A stretch of 64,000 nucleotides of DNA from Thereva unica (taxonomy: Eukaryota > Arthropoda > Insecta > Diptera > Therevidae), in contig OX465283.1 of NCBI GenBank assembly GCA_949987705.1, positions 161,711,850-161,775,849 on the forward strand, in the 5' to 3' direction. Within the stretch, counting starts at the first letter, position 1; the number at the start of each line of letters is the position of its first letter. Of the stretch, positions 32,985 to 45,624 are shown in pieces. Below the pieces are notes generated by a model that did no database searches, had not been told where the DNA came from, and saw only the letters and a list, made by a program, of their open reading frames with translations. The position numbers were made by a program, and so were the translations under genes.

Positions 32985-33540
32985 GCAATTTCTAATCCCA
33001 CCTCCCCGCGGTGCCCCCTGGGTTACTTCTTCGGAAGGAGCTAACGGGAGACGGGCGAATAGAGAGCTCTCTGTGCCACAAAACAGAGTTCTAAGTCGGT
33101 TGGGCTGAGGATTAGCAACCCGCTTCCATAAAAAACACCATTGTTACGAATCGGCAAACAATGCCTCGGAACCGGACGGACAACACGACGACGACCTTTG
33201 CTTTTCGAACAAGGACACGAATCGGATCATGGAAGGTGAGAACACTGCTTGCTGAGGGATGGTTGGATGAAGTCCTCAACGAGATGAGTCGATATAAAAT
33301 CAAGATCATGGAACTTAGCGAGACCAAATGGCCCGATGCGGGCGAACATATCTGCCCAAAAGGTGAGTCCTTCCTATGTTCTGGGAGAAACAAAACTGAA
33401 AGCCGTAAGAGAGGCGTTGGCGTAATACTCACCAAAGAAGCCAGGCCCAGCCTCATTAGCTGGTCACCAGTTTCTGAGAGGATTAATAAATTCCGCCCCA
33501 TGGCCCATGAGGGATTAAAGGAGCGTAAAGAAGAAGACTT
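32985..33540 (+). mobile_element. Internally deleted LINE: endonuclease start joined to 3' tail
   Basis: The frame from 33161 reads RIGSWKVRTLLAEGWLDEVL, EMSRYKIKIMELSETKWPDA and RGVGVILTKEARPSLISWSP, the first third of an APE-type LINE endonuclease (WKVRT, ETKW). It ends directly after PVSERI. The next bases (33493-33537) are the LINE 3' end (CCATGGCCCATGAGGGATTA, GAA-rich tail) seen at 47600 and 2796. The whole middle (rest of the endonuclease and RT) is missing. The sequence upstream to about 32985 may be 5' UTR. It is a short non-autonomous derivative, or at least a rearranged copy. Confidence 0.85.
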
Positions 33541-33810
33541 CCTGTGCACTTGGGGTTTTCACAAGGTTTAATTCTTAGTCTCTTCCTTTTCTCATTGTAT
33601 GGTAATGATCTTCACTCTGTCAGGCCCGCCACATCACCTTGTGTGTCCTAGGGCAAACATATGTTTGGGGACCCTTTCAGGATATTGAAATTCCAAAAAC
33701 TCTTTGACAAAAAAAAATTGCCGTAAGAATAACCTCATTCAGAACATTGAATATAGATACTGAACGGTGGGTTATTTATTCGCGGATGACTCTAAAGTTC
33801 CTTAGTGTAG
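33541..33810 (+). pseudogene. Jockey-like LINE reverse transcriptase, motifs B and C
   Basis: At 33543-33610 the reading is HLGFSQGLILSLFLFSLYGN then DLHSV, the QG(S)xLxPxLFxLYxND motif. At 33773-33800, after frameshifts, YLFADDSKV appears, the (Y/F)ADD catalytic motif with both Asp. With motif A at 32454-32573 the three catalytic blocks of one RT are present, split by the deleted LINE at 32985-33540. Stops follow (for example after KVP), so it is dead. Confidence 0.85.
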
Positions 33811-34110
33811 CCTAGAATGGAGCAGGTCTTATGTAGACAGGCCCTTGTGCTTAACTCTGGGGCTCAGTACTCATCTTTCTTTTGACAGAATCAATCCAGA
33901 AGCTATCCCAGCAGAAAAAATTCGAAGCGCTACTAAGAGGAGCGAATTTAGAGCGCTGTTAATATGCTCCGATTGGAAATTTAAGGAATCGTATGGGGCG
34001 AAGGAAACGGACAAACGAAGGTTTTCGTTCGATGCGCGGAGGTCAAGCAGCATCTTGGACGTGTTTCATACTTAGTTGGGGGACCGCTCGGTAAAACTGT
34101 TGTCGACATT
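33811..34110 (+). pseudogene. 3' part and tail of the Jockey-like LINE
   Basis: The tail motif CATACTTAGTTGGGGGACCGC at 34068-34098 matches the 3' UTR start of the LINE at 46106-46640 (minus) and 42898-42965. The preceding 76-codon frame (33845-34075) does not match the C-terminus of the 46-kb copy, so the interval is probably deleted or rearranged between the ADD motif and the tail. Confidence 0.65.
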
Positions 34111-37100
34111 CGCATTTAGAAGGACAAAAAGGCAATTGCAAAAGTTGAACAAAAAATAATAGAATGAGAACTGGCAGAAAATATAGACTATGATTATATA
34201 TTTTAGCGTACTGTGTGCTTGTGTTTCAGGCTCTAGATTACTGCTTGCTTGACAATTAGAACGCAGGGATATGGTGGTTTTGACTTTTTGGGTTTCATTT
34301 GTTGGCCTGGGGCCCAGGAAAAATAGCTTCAGCTGCCTCCCTTTGTAGTGAACCTACCCTCTGTTATGAATCGCTGTTTCTTTCATCTGTGTGTTGAAAA
34401 ACTTCAGCTGTATATTTCATGCCCTTCATATCAGATTGAATCATGTATTGCGGAATTTGTATCCCAAAACGACTAATGGTAGCAGAAATTTTGGGAAATA
34501 GAGCAGAAGGTAGACCAAAAAGAAATGGATAGACCCAGAGGCCTTTCTAACTTTTCTGACTTCATCTGTATTTTGTAGTCCGTCAGTCAGTACGATCGAT
34601 TAGATTTCTCATTCCTGTACACTGTTCCTTTGGATAGTCGTTACTTGCATTCGTTTAGGGTTTGGATTAATCCCCTTAGTTTCATTCGAAGAATGGGCAC
34701 AAACAAGGGTTTGTTATACGAATCCTAAGCAGGTTGCTCGAAGAGGCCAACTTCGAATTCACACCACAAAAACTGAAATTTGTACTCAGATGAATATCTT
34801 GACAAAGCCGTCAAAAAATATCTCAACAGGCACTACCCCAGCCTTCAAGACACGGGGGATGGCTCAACGGAGGGGTCGTCGGAGAAGGAGACTCCGGAGG
34901 TATAACCTTGCAAACGTGCACCATCACTTACCTGAACATGATCGCTTCCCCAGTGTATTTGGGGAGAACAAAAAAAAAAACTGGAGAAGAGGTTTGGAAA
35001 AAACCCGCCCTGGTGCCATGATGTTTTCCTTCTAACATGCTAGACCTCCAAGTGGTGGTGTACAAAACAATAATAGATTAGTGACACTATAAGGTAAATC
35101 CAGGCAATCTGTGTTGGCTAGAAAAAACACATAGCTAAACTATTAACAATTCAAACTACTATCTTTCCAATTAGAGCTTGCTGTTCAACAATGCATTCAA
35201 TGATAGAATTGTAGAAAGTGCTAAGGAGGAAAAATACTACCATCGACCCTAGGCCGGATGCCAGTGGAACTTTGCATGTTGTTCGGTATATCTTTCGTCA
35301 ATCCTTCGACTCACAGTGAAACCGGCTCTTTAATTGGAACAGGGGACGGTTTGCACCATGTACCTCCGGTTAACGCCTCGATTAAGTGGAGTAACCTGTT
35401 CAACTCGATTTAAAGGCATTTTGACATCGAGGGCTATCGATGTGCAACAAGCAGTATCAATTTTTATCGATTGCGGCCATAGCTAGGTTTGACACCATCC
35501 GTCGACTGTTATCTTTTTTTCGAAAGGCGAACTGCTTTTTTGTAATATGTACATATATTATCTACGGATGGGGGTCTACTAGTGCATGCCAGTTAGATAG
35601 CGTGAATTGATTGGCTCATGTCACATCTCCCCCATAATTAGATTAGCCCGCCAAAGACACCCGAAAGATCTCCTTCCTCTATTACGAAAGGGACATTCTG
35701 TTAATTCCTTTTATTTCCTTTCAAATTTAAAAGGACACCTTAATAATGGGATTTTATTTAAAAATTTATGTTCAACACTTATTCCGCCAATCCCCTCCCC
35801 GCCGCTGCCGACGCGCGCTGAAAGCAAATGAAAAACTCGTCATTTTCCTTCGGTGGCATCCTCCGTAATGTCACTACTTCCTGCTCTGAGCCTTCGACTA
35901 ATTCCTCGAGGGTGAATTTTCCCAAACAAGATGAGGCGAGGAGTCTGTGAGTACTTGTGTCGCTCAGGCAAATTGGAATTTCCTTGAATGAGCGCCCCAC
36001 GCCAGAGGAGGCCCCCAGCAGCCGAGGCGAGGCACTCAGCTTTCAGGTTATAATAAGCTAACGGGCCTAATTTACTAAATCACAATTCCCCAAAGGCTGC
36101 CAGCATTTCCTTCTTTTTTTTTCATTTATTTATTACGCTCCGTTCAGATTAAGCGAGAGAGACTGTCTGTGTTGTCTATCTGTGCGAAGGACCTCCCTAG
36201 CCTAGCGCAGCGCTGGGGATGTGGGGCCCGCTCTGGAGGATGTGGTGATTGTGGCAAGGCATCAATGTCATACGTTCATCCTTTCTGTTAATGTGCAAAT
36301 TATTGGCATGTCCGGGCTTGTTTATGGTAACGATGTATCGATGAATCTTATCGTAATAAATCGATAATTACACTTGATTAAGTCCGACATTGGGAAATCA
36401 GTCGTGATTGAAAATTGGATGCTCCTTGGGAGGCTCCGGCTAGGATTGTGATGTATTAACTGGATCGGAGATTATTATAATAGATGAGCCTGGCAGACGT
36501 GCACGATGCCATCATAAATACAGGCTGGGCCGAAAGTGATCTTGCTGGCAGTTGTATTCATTATTTATTGTCAATATTTTGTATCTTTTAATGCCGGGAT
36601 TTTCAGCCATCAAATAATCTTTAGTGATAATTAATCGATGATGATTTGGATAATATATGAAGTGGATTTATTTGCGTGGTGAGTGTTTTTGCTTGATAAA
36701 CTGGAATGAACTGGAAGAGAGTTTTTGTGTGTGTCTCACAGGGTGTTTATCAAATATGCTGTGGCATTGGAGTGGTCGCTAATGTGTCTCGGTGCTTTCA
36801 ATAAAAGATTCACTTAGTTTCTGCAAAATATTTGGTATTTGGAGAAATTCATTCATACTAATAACATACAGGTTTATATTTTATTTGCTTCATTAAAGAG
36901 TTTGTGTGTGTGGTAATGTCGTAAAAGGGTAGACCTTGGAACATAGTGATACCCAACTGTCGTTAATGGCAGCACCTGAGAAGAGTCACTGTAGCCATAT
37001 AATTCGTAGAAGGGGTGAACTTAGTTATGCTATTCACTGGAAAATACTTAACTTCCTGCTTTCAACGTCCGTAGGTTGGATGGACATATCGTCATTCTAT

Positions 37101-37279
37101 CCACCGGGTGAAATTTCTACGTCTAATCTTGGACTGAAACCTCAAATTGAAGTCAAACATCAAGGAAAGGGTAAAGAAAGCCAGTCACGCTTGCAAAAAG
37201 AACTTCTGCAAGAGTAAGAATGTCAACCCAAGGATGGTCCTGTGCATGGTACAATAATATAAGGTAGGCTCGTAAGGAA
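34111..37279. other. Mostly anonymous DNA, no gene seen
   Basis: Near 34505 a short reading RAEGRPKRNG resembles LINE C-terminal basic stretches but is too short to call. Frames at 34790-35035, 35607-35831, 35779-36000 (minus) and 36936-37217 have no domains. The 36000-36720 interval has few repeats and may be single-copy non-coding DNA. Confidence 0.4.
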
Positions 37280-37420
37280 GAGCTCTGTTTCCATATCGAA
37301 AAGCTTAAACGCAATTTGTTAGAGAAAAGATCTGAGTGACGTCAGGGGAGAGCTCTTTTCCCTTATGAACTGAGATCTGACTGACGTCACGAAGCCAAAG
37401 CTTATCCTTATGAGCTCTAA
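37280..37420. repeat. TGACGTCA pair with GAGCTC/AAGCTT words
   Basis: Two perfect TGACGTCA palindromes (about 37338 and 37381) each follow an AGATCTGA(G/C)TGACGTCA context, among GAGCTCT and AAAGCTTA words. It is a divergent member of the TGACGTCA/AAGCTTTT family. Confidence 0.65.
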
Positions 37421-37737
37421 GACACGCCCAAAATTAATGAGCCCTAATAAGCCTGACTACTAAGTCAAGCTTCTCTCAACCGATCGGAAATTGAGATCCA
37501 GGGCCAAAATCGTTTCAAGTCGACTGAAGGAGGAGCTTACTGGATACATGCATTATTTCTTGGTTATCTTGGCCTACTTAGAGCCAAGGAAGAATAATGG
37601 GGCATCTAAACCGACTCAAAAAGATAGGTTTAGAAGAGTCCGAAGGATGCTGATGAAGGATGAAAAATCGGGTTTCTATAACGCGGAAACGATATAGGCA
37701 CCGTGAAGCTTTCATACTACCAAAGGCGTGTAAAGAA
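37421..37737. other. Unidentified short frame region
   Basis: A 68-codon plus frame (37491-37697) is Lys/Arg-rich, without a recognisable domain. Confidence 0.35.
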
Positions 37738-38110
37738 AAATGTAAACCGCCATTTTGTGTTTGCCACCATTTTGAATTTGGAATGACGCCACATAGTTAA
37801 TAGTGTTCTACTTGGCATTCCCTTTCATTTGACACCCATACCGAGGGGGTTGTAAATATAAAGGTAAGCCGCCATTTTGTTTGGCCGCCATTTTAAATTT
37901 TCAATGACGCTACATAGCTTATTGTATCTTCGTTAAATTATCGTCCTTTTTGATACCCATGTGGGAGTCGAGCAGCACAATTGCAAAACTTGCCCACTGT
38001 CTTGCAACCGCCATCTTGATTTTTTTTACAAAATGGTCAAAAGGTCGTATTGTCACATGAACTATACATACATATGTAAAACGTTTGAAGTTGATCGGTT
38101 ATACTGAAGT
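37738..38110 (+). repeat. CCGCCATTTTG repeat, two tandem ~122-bp units plus tail
   Basis: Unit 1 begins GTAAACCGCCATTTTG at about 37740 and unit 2 GTAAGCCGCCATTTTG at about 37863. Both then carry AATGACGC(C/T)ACATAG and GATACCCAT-like text. The tail (CCGCCATCTTGATTTTTTTT, ACAAAATGGTC) matches 47220-47310. Related inverted-orientation units are at 51900-52340. Non-coding; the family is not recognised. Confidence 0.82.
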
Positions 38111-41100
38111 GAGTTAAAATCTTGTTGCAAGATTTGTTTACATATTACACACTAACAAGCTAACACACTTACATTTTTTTATGTTTTTTGTTGTCCCCGC
38201 GTCCCTGGATGACAGGAATGTACCCTCTCGATTACACTTAAGCTGGTGCTGCCAATTTTCTGGCGGATCCACAAACTTTGGATGAAGCGACGGCTATATA
38301 GATCTGCTTCTTGTCTCCTTGGGTTCCAGTCACCCGTCATGCCTTTCATCTGAAGGGAAGGAGTTCACAAAAGCAGTAATCCCCAATTCCACTTCGGCCT
38401 TCTTGCCTTGATCTCTCAAACGGTAAGGTCTGACAGAGCCTCCTCGCTTGGTTGGCTTGACCGTATTATTATTATTAAAAGTCTCTACAACCGGGATCCG
38501 GTCCTGGCCTCTCGCGTCAAATGTGTCGCTCATTGCTAAAGCGGTGTAGCTCCACACTTCAAAACACTAGAGGCTGACCCGCTTTGGAGTCACATTCCGT
38601 CACATTCCACACTACAAAACCAAAGCGACTCCCGATAGTGCACTTCTGGAGACGCTCCACCCTGACAGAGAAAGATATGACAAAACGCGACTCCAAAGCA
38701 AATCAACTTTCAATACCCCAAAATACGGAGCCATACCACTCCTACATTGAACAACACAAATGTTCTCGTTCCGTAATAATTCTTTTTTCGAGGTTATAAG
38801 CGTCACGCCAACCTTACTTGGAAGGGACCAACCCTATCACATTAGTCTATCTTCTCTCGTAGGATAGTTACCAGTGGCCACCGCTAGGAGGTTTATGATC
38901 GCACTTCCATCAGTCCGAAATAGTTGCGGCAAGTTTATGTTATGCTACATGTTATTCCCCTATTCCGCTGATCACTGACAACCATGATCGTATTAGGCCA
39001 TCCTTTTCCGGACAGTTTCCAGTTTCCAACACGAGGAGACTATAATCCCACTTACACAAGTCCGAGATAGTTACGACACGTGCGTATTTAAACATTCGGA
39101 TATATTTATATATGGTCAGAAATATTGCCGGGTCTTACACCTCGTCACGGTTAGAAATATCGTTTGGTCTTACACCTCGGCTCTCGACACTCCTAGGACT
39201 GGAGAAGATGACCTCTCTGGGACAAGTCTGAGAAAGAACTGAGCTTAGACCGGTAGATCGGCTTATTTTATAGTTGTCCGGGAAAGCTTTAGGAAGCTTT
39301 AAGCTTCGAAGTTGCAGCGTGAAGCTTTTAAAGAGAGATACCGATCTCTTCGGTTTGAAACTTTATATTTGCTGTCTGAAGTTCTTGGAGAGGGATTCTA
39401 GTAAACAAATTAGAGGGTTTCTAGTAAGTTCTAGGATGGCAATAATAAGTAATAATTGGTAATGGAAATTTTCTGAACTTTTGAAAGCAGTTTCGTTCGT
39501 TATGAATGGCTGTGACAGGAGTCTTCAAAACCTCTGTGGTTGCACAACCAAAGACGAATTATTTAAAAATTACTACATAAACACACTGCACGAAACAAAA
39601 CTAGCTTCATATTACAGATATAGATATCTAAACTTGGTTTTGCATGGGAATATCGAACAGTTCTTCCATTTTTTGGGTTACATGCAATTTTGTTCTGCAG
39701 TGCTCATATTTTGTTCTTAATTAAAGCTATTTAAATTGTATTTTTCACAAGCTCCACCGGTGTGTACATATCACCCCCAAAAAACATTGCTCGAGTTCCT
39801 ATTCAGTATCAGCACAGCAGCACGTCACCCCAGAGCTCCTGATTTCTTAATAACCAGGGGCAGCAAAAAAAAAATTAAAATTCCTCAAACACCTCGAAAC
39901 ACGTTTTAATTTTGTACTTTCTCCAAACAAACTCCCCCGCGCCGACCTACCGAGCGAGAGTTGATTACATTAATTAAGACACGATGTTTGTATATCGTGT
40001 GCACAATCATAAATCATTTCACAAAATCCCTAGGAAACTAATCTCTCGAAAGTTTTCACAACTTGGCTTCCTGAGTGATTTAATAAAATTGCGGAACACG
40101 TTGCATCTCCATCGTGGCGGGCGGGCGGCCGCAGCCCCTGGAAAGCAGCACACTCTTGTTGGAGCAATTTTCATGGGCACCAGCCGACGGGGGTTCCCCC
40201 GAAAAAAGTCGGACACAATATGAGCTTTTGACATGCAATCAGCTGGATACTGGTGGTGGCGGCTAAGCTGCTCGTAATTTATTATTAAAATTTCTCCTGT
40301 GGAATAGAAGTTGTGCGAAATATAACTCCCACCGGCGAAGTGTGTGTTATCGAAACACTTTTGGCACCGAGCTGAAGAAGGGACGACGAAGCTGAAAAAA
40401 GGGCGCCCAACGGGACCCGAGCAGAAATCATATCGAATTTCTGATAGTCAACCTCCGCCGATAAGCACTATGCGCGCTGGCCCCAAGCAGGGGACTTGAA
40501 GATTGTGTTTGAACCGGGAATATTGGTGTTTTTGGCAAGGGACTCTCGGGGCAGTCGGCCAAGACCACCCTCTGGAGGGTTTTATAATCACAAGACCTTG
40601 GGGGATGCTTGCCCTAAATCGGGGGGGACCCACAACAACTTCGAGGACAGCTTGAATGGCGTGTGTCGAAAGACGAAAAAAAAATAGGTTTTCGTTTTCT
40701 TGTACTTGCGAAAAGGGGGGGTTTTTGGGGTTGGTCAACTGGGGGACGAGATTTCACCTAAACAAAAAACACCCCTGGCCTGCAAATACACCGAGTACTA
40801 CATGAAAAGGAATAAATACAACGATAAGGTCTTGCTGGCGTCGCATTCTTAACATGTGATTATTTATCTCCCCACCAATGGTTTCCCCTTATCGTGTATA
40901 CATGGAAATGTTTAAGCGACCATAAACCGCACGCCATACCGCGCTCCGGCATTCACTCATTGGGCAGATTTATGCATTTTTTTCCACACAGGGAAGACGA
41001 AGGGATCAAAATTTATTAGTGAACAAGAAGTGCCCTGATATTACACCCCCCTCCCAAACCTAGGCAGCAAGAGGGGTTGTTCATTGGGGCTGGAGGGGGT

Positions 41101-42207
41101 TTTTTATAATTATGAACTCGGAAAAGGCACCCGGAAATTTTTTAAAAAGGTTTGGGAAATTTACGATCTCGGAATATGACTCGAGTGCAGGGAATTTTCG
41201 TTTTATTACTCGTTTTTAGTAGAAAAATTTGTATATTGAGGCTGAAGGAGGAGGGTGGGCCTTGCATGTGTCCTTGATGGCGCTTAGTGGGTGACGCAAA
41301 TGTGAATTGTCGTCGTAATCAGTGTCATTTGAAGTTGTGGATATTACGTATTGGAGTCCATTATGTTTGGCATTAATTTTTTTATGAAAAAAGCTTGTTA
41401 AGCCACTTACACCTACATATGCATGTTAGTACTTTAGGCCTCTTAACAGCGACCGTTTTTTGACGTTGGAACATGCTACCTAGACTCTGCAGCTTGCTGG
41501 TTATGTGGGAATATTACCCTGATTAAAACCCTCTCCTGCACTATCTTTACGATATGCGACCCAGGGCTGGATTTATGAGCGAGTTTTTATCTAACTACTA
41601 CTCGTACCCAGAGTTTAGCTGCTATGCCCGTTTTATCCTGAACAGATCGCCTCGCCTTTAGCCTCATCAAACTTCAAAACTCTCCTTGATGGTATTGATC
41701 GACTCACCTACTTGTTTCCACACTTTTATCCAAGCATATGGACATTCTCTGCCTTCGGTAATCTCTAGATTCACTTCGACAGCGCCTCTTGCTACCTACC
41801 TTTCGACTCGGTAAATCTCACTCCACTAATAGAGTAGGGCTTTCACACCCTCCTCTTAAAACATTTTGGACAGCATAGTGATGCGTCATGCCCTATCCCG
41901 GTGGTGGGCAAGAACAAACTTTTCCAGAGCACCAACTAACCAACTCTAACTCGATCCCAAAGCTAACTCAAAACTTTTGCACATATCTCTCTCACTCGAA
42001 CTCACAAGCAAAATTAGAGCTCCGGAACTGCCCTAAGGTCAAACCCCAATGTAGCTTTTAAGGGCGACTTTTAAGGCATTCCGCCGTCTTAACCGGTTAA
42101 TAATAAGGTATCAGGATCTTGACCTAGCGGACGGTCCACCTCTTTGTTTACCTGGTAGGCTGGCACTGCCTACGTCACATCATTTTTCGGCTGGTTAGTT
42201 TCCCTTG
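38111..42207. other. Four kilobases without a supportable gene
   Basis: AAGCTTT words cluster at 39285-39330. A GC-rich patch with GGGCGGCCGC is at 40115-40140. Frames 38330-38557 (minus), 39481-39720, 39984-40234 (both strands) and 40448-40738 (minus) have no recognisable domains. From about 41880 the sequence may contain LINE-derived scraps, but I cannot place motifs. Confidence 0.4.
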
Positions 42208-42234
42208 TTTCAGGAGGCATAACACTCCGACGAG
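42208..42234 (+). mobile_element. SINE-associated fragment
   Basis: TTTCAGGAGGCATAACACTCC is an exact 21-base match to the reverse complement of 48114-48134, which lies in the 3' half of the minus-strand SINE. The flanks do not clearly continue, so this is a scrap of the same family or of a LINE sharing that segment. Confidence 0.55.
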
Positions 42235-42534
42235 GCTGTCTCCTGCTAACCTCGATTGTTATGGCTCAGACGGTTAGTTAAAAAAATGGACTCATCCAAG
42301 TGCTTAAACGCTAGGCTTGCTGATTCCTTATGCATCCTCCAGCGTGCACCCTTAACCTATCGTATCCTTTTTCTATTGCCGACCTGAGCTTATTACTAGA
42401 CGGAGAATATTCATACGTCGAACTTTTGCAGGACATCTCCGTTTCTTCGCTCTTTTCTTTGAGAGTAGTTCGACGGAGAAGCCCTTCCTAAAGGTCAATC
42501 TAGGGCAAAGGGGCATATCATACCCCTAGCAGAT

Positions 42535-42810
42535 TCATAACGTTGTTATGTCCGTAGGATTCTGTGGTCCAGGCCCCAAGAGGTGTAGTCTAAGAGCACT
42601 ACATGTGGTTAAATGTTTGATGTGATGGTCGGGGGGGGGGGGGGGAATAGGTAGAAGGTAACGTCGAAAGCTTTCGTGGGTACTGTTGCCGTTCTCTGAA
42701 CCCTTCCCAACTTTATGACGTGATAGGTCCTGCTCAGCGCTGGCCACCATACTAGCGACCCATACGTCAGAATTTGGCGTACCACAGCTGTGTACCCGGC
42801 GGGCAAACCT
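42535..42810 (-). pseudogene. LINE fragment after the RT core (R1/Jockey-like)
   Basis: The minus frame gives GYTAVVRQILTYGSLVWWPA, LSRTYHVIKLGRVQRTATV and TKAFDVTFYL. After a frameshift at the poly-G tract (42631-42645) it continues as HHIKHLTTCSALRL. YTAVVRPILTYG(S/A)LVWW followed by a Lys/Arg-rich QR segment is the typical thumb/connection region of R1- and Jockey-like LINEs. The frameshift and missing RT core make it a dead fragment. Confidence 0.82.
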
Positions 42811-42897
42811 CATTACAAATGAAATCAGGCAATCCCAAAATCTGGCTTACGTAGTCGGAAAGTTTGCTAAAAAGCTTTAAGCTTTACTTTGACTAGT

Positions 42898-42965
42898 TCG
42901 ATGGCGGAGGTCAAGTAGACAATGGACGCAATTAGTACTCAGTTGGGGGACCGTTTGGAAAAACG
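42898..42965 (+). mobile_element. LINE 3'-tail motif (Jockey-like family)
   Basis: It includes CGATGGCGGAGGTCAAGTAG and AGTACTCAGTTGGGGGACCG, as in the tail after the stop codon of the 46106-46640 LINE. Upstream coding sequence is not seen, so the insertion is severely 5' truncated. It lies 90 bp from a differently oriented LINE fragment. Confidence 0.72.
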
Positions 42966-43139
42966 ACACTCTCAAATTTTTTAGCTTCATTTTCCACCCG
43001 GGATAGGCAAGCCGTTAGATGCCTCTTGTAGGCCCTATAAGGCAGTCCGCATGGGACCCACATCAGGTAGTGGGGCTAGCTTCATAGAGACCCTATCTGC
43101 ACTCCGTAAAAGTGCGGGGTCTAGCTATCCAGCTGCTAT

Positions 43140-43310
43140 GTTCCCTTGTATTTCTTGCCTTTCTCTGTTTCTGTTGGCTTCGTAATGCTTAAGCTTCTGA
43201 TTGATGGCCTTTAGCGCCACTTCCACCATTCTCCACACATCCTCCTATCTTATCACATGGTCCAGGATATTTTCAGGTGTTAGCTGCATCTCAGCGACTG
43301 CTTCTATAAG
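43140..43310 (-). pseudogene. LINE extreme C-terminus remnant
   Basis: The minus-strand reading (with stops) includes AEMQLTPENILDHVI and EDVWRMVEVALKAINQKLKH, resembling the last ~50 residues of R1/I-type LINE proteins. It parallels the remnant at 15660-15810 in order. It is an interrupted frame; clade call tentative. Confidence 0.5.
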
Positions 43311-43939
43311 TACTACCTAAATTTAAACAACAAAGCCTTTGTTACAACCAAGAAAGATATACTTGAAATGGCTACTCCATATCTATCGAGAACTTAGGAA
43401 ACTCTCCAAAGAACACTCGTTGGCCTTGAGCAATGACTGGGGCTATCTATTTTGGGAACATGTTTATCTACATGCCCTACGAACGGGACCGCGAACGAAG
43501 CTCAATAAGCGGAATAGTAAAAACTCTATTTTTTACTTGCATTAAATTTTAGGCAGCTGCCTTTCTGCAGTTGAACCATGCTTGCTATTGGGCCTAAATT
43601 CACGAGTGTGTTTTCTTCTCAAACAAAAAGCATGTGGAGCTGGAAAAACTTTCTTGCTTTAGAGGAGGCCTTTGTCCAAAAACAGTTTTTGCTTCAGAAG
43701 CATGCGTCCTGATATATTTCAGACCATTGAAAAACTAAATGCTTCTACTAGAAAAGAAGCAGAAGGAATAGATTTGTGATAAGTGGGAAGTGTTCCATTT
43801 TCTGCCATCACGCTGCCCTTTCACGTTCCTTTTGTGAACGTTCATCTGAAACTCCTTTTTTGAAAGAACAAGTGGTTAAGCTAGTTCCTTCGCCTTGCAA
43901 AGATACGCTTTGACAAAGTAGATTGATTGACTGGCTCCC
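43311..43939. other. No gene seen
   Basis: The frame 43339-43545 is unrecognised. Nothing else is noted. Confidence 0.35.
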
Positions 43940-44065
43940 AGTAAAAATGAAACTCGCCCGTACCTAGATAGCAGATACGCACGAGCAGTGTCATTTGACA
44001 CGAGGGAGTGTTATTTTCATAGGGCGTGCCTGCCGCATACTAGGTGCGGGCGAGTTTCAGCGAGT
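43940..44065. mobile_element. Short inverted-repeat element, ~110 bp
   Basis: AAACTCGCCCGTACCTAG (43950-43967) is inverted at 44040-44057 with one mismatch, and weaker pairing continues inward for about a dozen bases. A related single arm, GTAAAAATGCAAATCTCCCG then CACCTAG, occurs at 51171-51197 with the same upstream GTAAAAATG as here (43941). This suggests a small foldback element or MITE family. No frame is needed inside. Confidence 0.65.
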
Positions 44066-45621
44066 TTACTCGGGTGAATGTACTCTCTGCAAGTCTTGGC
44101 TAGTAGACAATCGACACTGGGTCATCTTAAGACCTGTTCATCCACAGTGTTGCGCATTCTACAATCTAAATAAAAAAAACAGGATTAATCCTTAAATTTT
44201 ACAAGGACTAAGCTAAAAAAAAAAAAACTTCCATCCCTCGAGAAATCAATCAACTGCAAACATTTTCAAATTACCTTTACCTTTAAGAGATCCCCCAGTA
44301 GCCCGTATTACCTTATTTTAAAGCAACACCACGCCACCCCATGAACCCTGCCGACTAAATAGACCTCCTTGCACACATAAATGCAATCCTTAAACTTTAT
44401 TACCGCGTATATTTGTGCACATGCACTTCGAAAGACTCGAATGTAAGCAGACAACTTGACATTTAATATAATTCCGCAAGGCAAGAGAGAGGCCAGGCCA
44501 AAGATGCAAATGCCACGAAGCGGGGGGGGGGGATTGTATGAAAACGAAATGGGGAAAATACGACAACTCTGATATTATTAAATGTGGAGCACCTAACGAC
44601 ATTTGAGAGATTTTTATTTAATGCACTTACAGCCCCAAAGATGGCAAAAATGTAATTTCTTTGATTAAATTTGCGCCAGTTTATTTCCTCTTTAACTCTT
44701 GTGCAGCCGAGTTCGAGTTTATGTTCTCGTGGATCTTTGATTACGTGAGTTCAAGTCCTCGTCTCGGTCTAGGAGCTTGAATCCTTCATACTCCTTCACT
44801 CCTTCATATTTTTCTCTCTTTGTGGATCCTTTTGAGGTAATGCGATAGTTTGTACTGGCATTTAAGGTATGGAATAGCAATGGCAATGGAGAGTGAATTG
44901 GTGAACGCTATCGTTGTGGTATTCCCTTGATTGGGTTACGGGGGAAACAAGTGATCCCTGAGCTGTATGGCAGAGTGAAATATTGCTGAACAAGCTCTAC
45001 CTTGAAATGCAGAAAGCCCGTTCGTTTGAAGAGATTTAGAGCAGAGATTGGTGAAAGAGCATGCGAAAGCTGGTTTTATCGTATTTGGAATAGAGTTTGC
45101 CGATGGCGTATATCACTTAACTTGGTCATCTAGCAGGATAGAATATCAGATATCCTGCACGACTGAAGTCCTGAACTGGATTTACAGGTATCTTTTTGAT
45201 TTTTAGAGGTTGACTTCGGCAAACAGTGTTTTAATCGAAATTTTTCGTATACTATTGATGGTCAATAGTCTTTTCCTTGCGAAATTATATTTATCAGTGA
45301 AACAAACATTCGTGTTCGTTTATAGAACAAGATGTCTGTAAACATCGGATCAAATTTTGAAATACCTAAAAGGGGTGCTTTAATTTTGGCGAATACTGTA
45401 TATGAAAAAACGAGGAGTTGTCATTACTGAACGACTAGGCAAGAAATGCAAGGAGAGAAAGCAGCTGAATAGCTAGATCCAGACTAGACTTTTTGCGGGG
45501 GTGCAGATGGGATCCCTAGGAGGCTAGCAACACTGTCTGATGTGGGTACCATGTAGATTGCCTAATAGGGCATACAAGGGGCAACTAACTGCTTGCCCAT
45601 CCTGGGTTGAAAAAAAAAGAC
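44066..45621. other. No gene seen
   Basis: Short frames only (43995-44195 plus, 44390-44602 minus). G9 tract at about 44523. No domain or repeat motif recognised. Confidence 0.4.
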
Positions 45622-45624
45622 TAA

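Noticed and set aside
34500..34545. LINE C-terminal fragment (RAEGRPKRNG)
   Set aside because: Ten residues are too few to separate from chance.
42631..42645. G15 tract as a quadruplex regulatory element
   Set aside because: It lies within a dead LINE fragment and homopolymer length is uncertain; no regulatory context.
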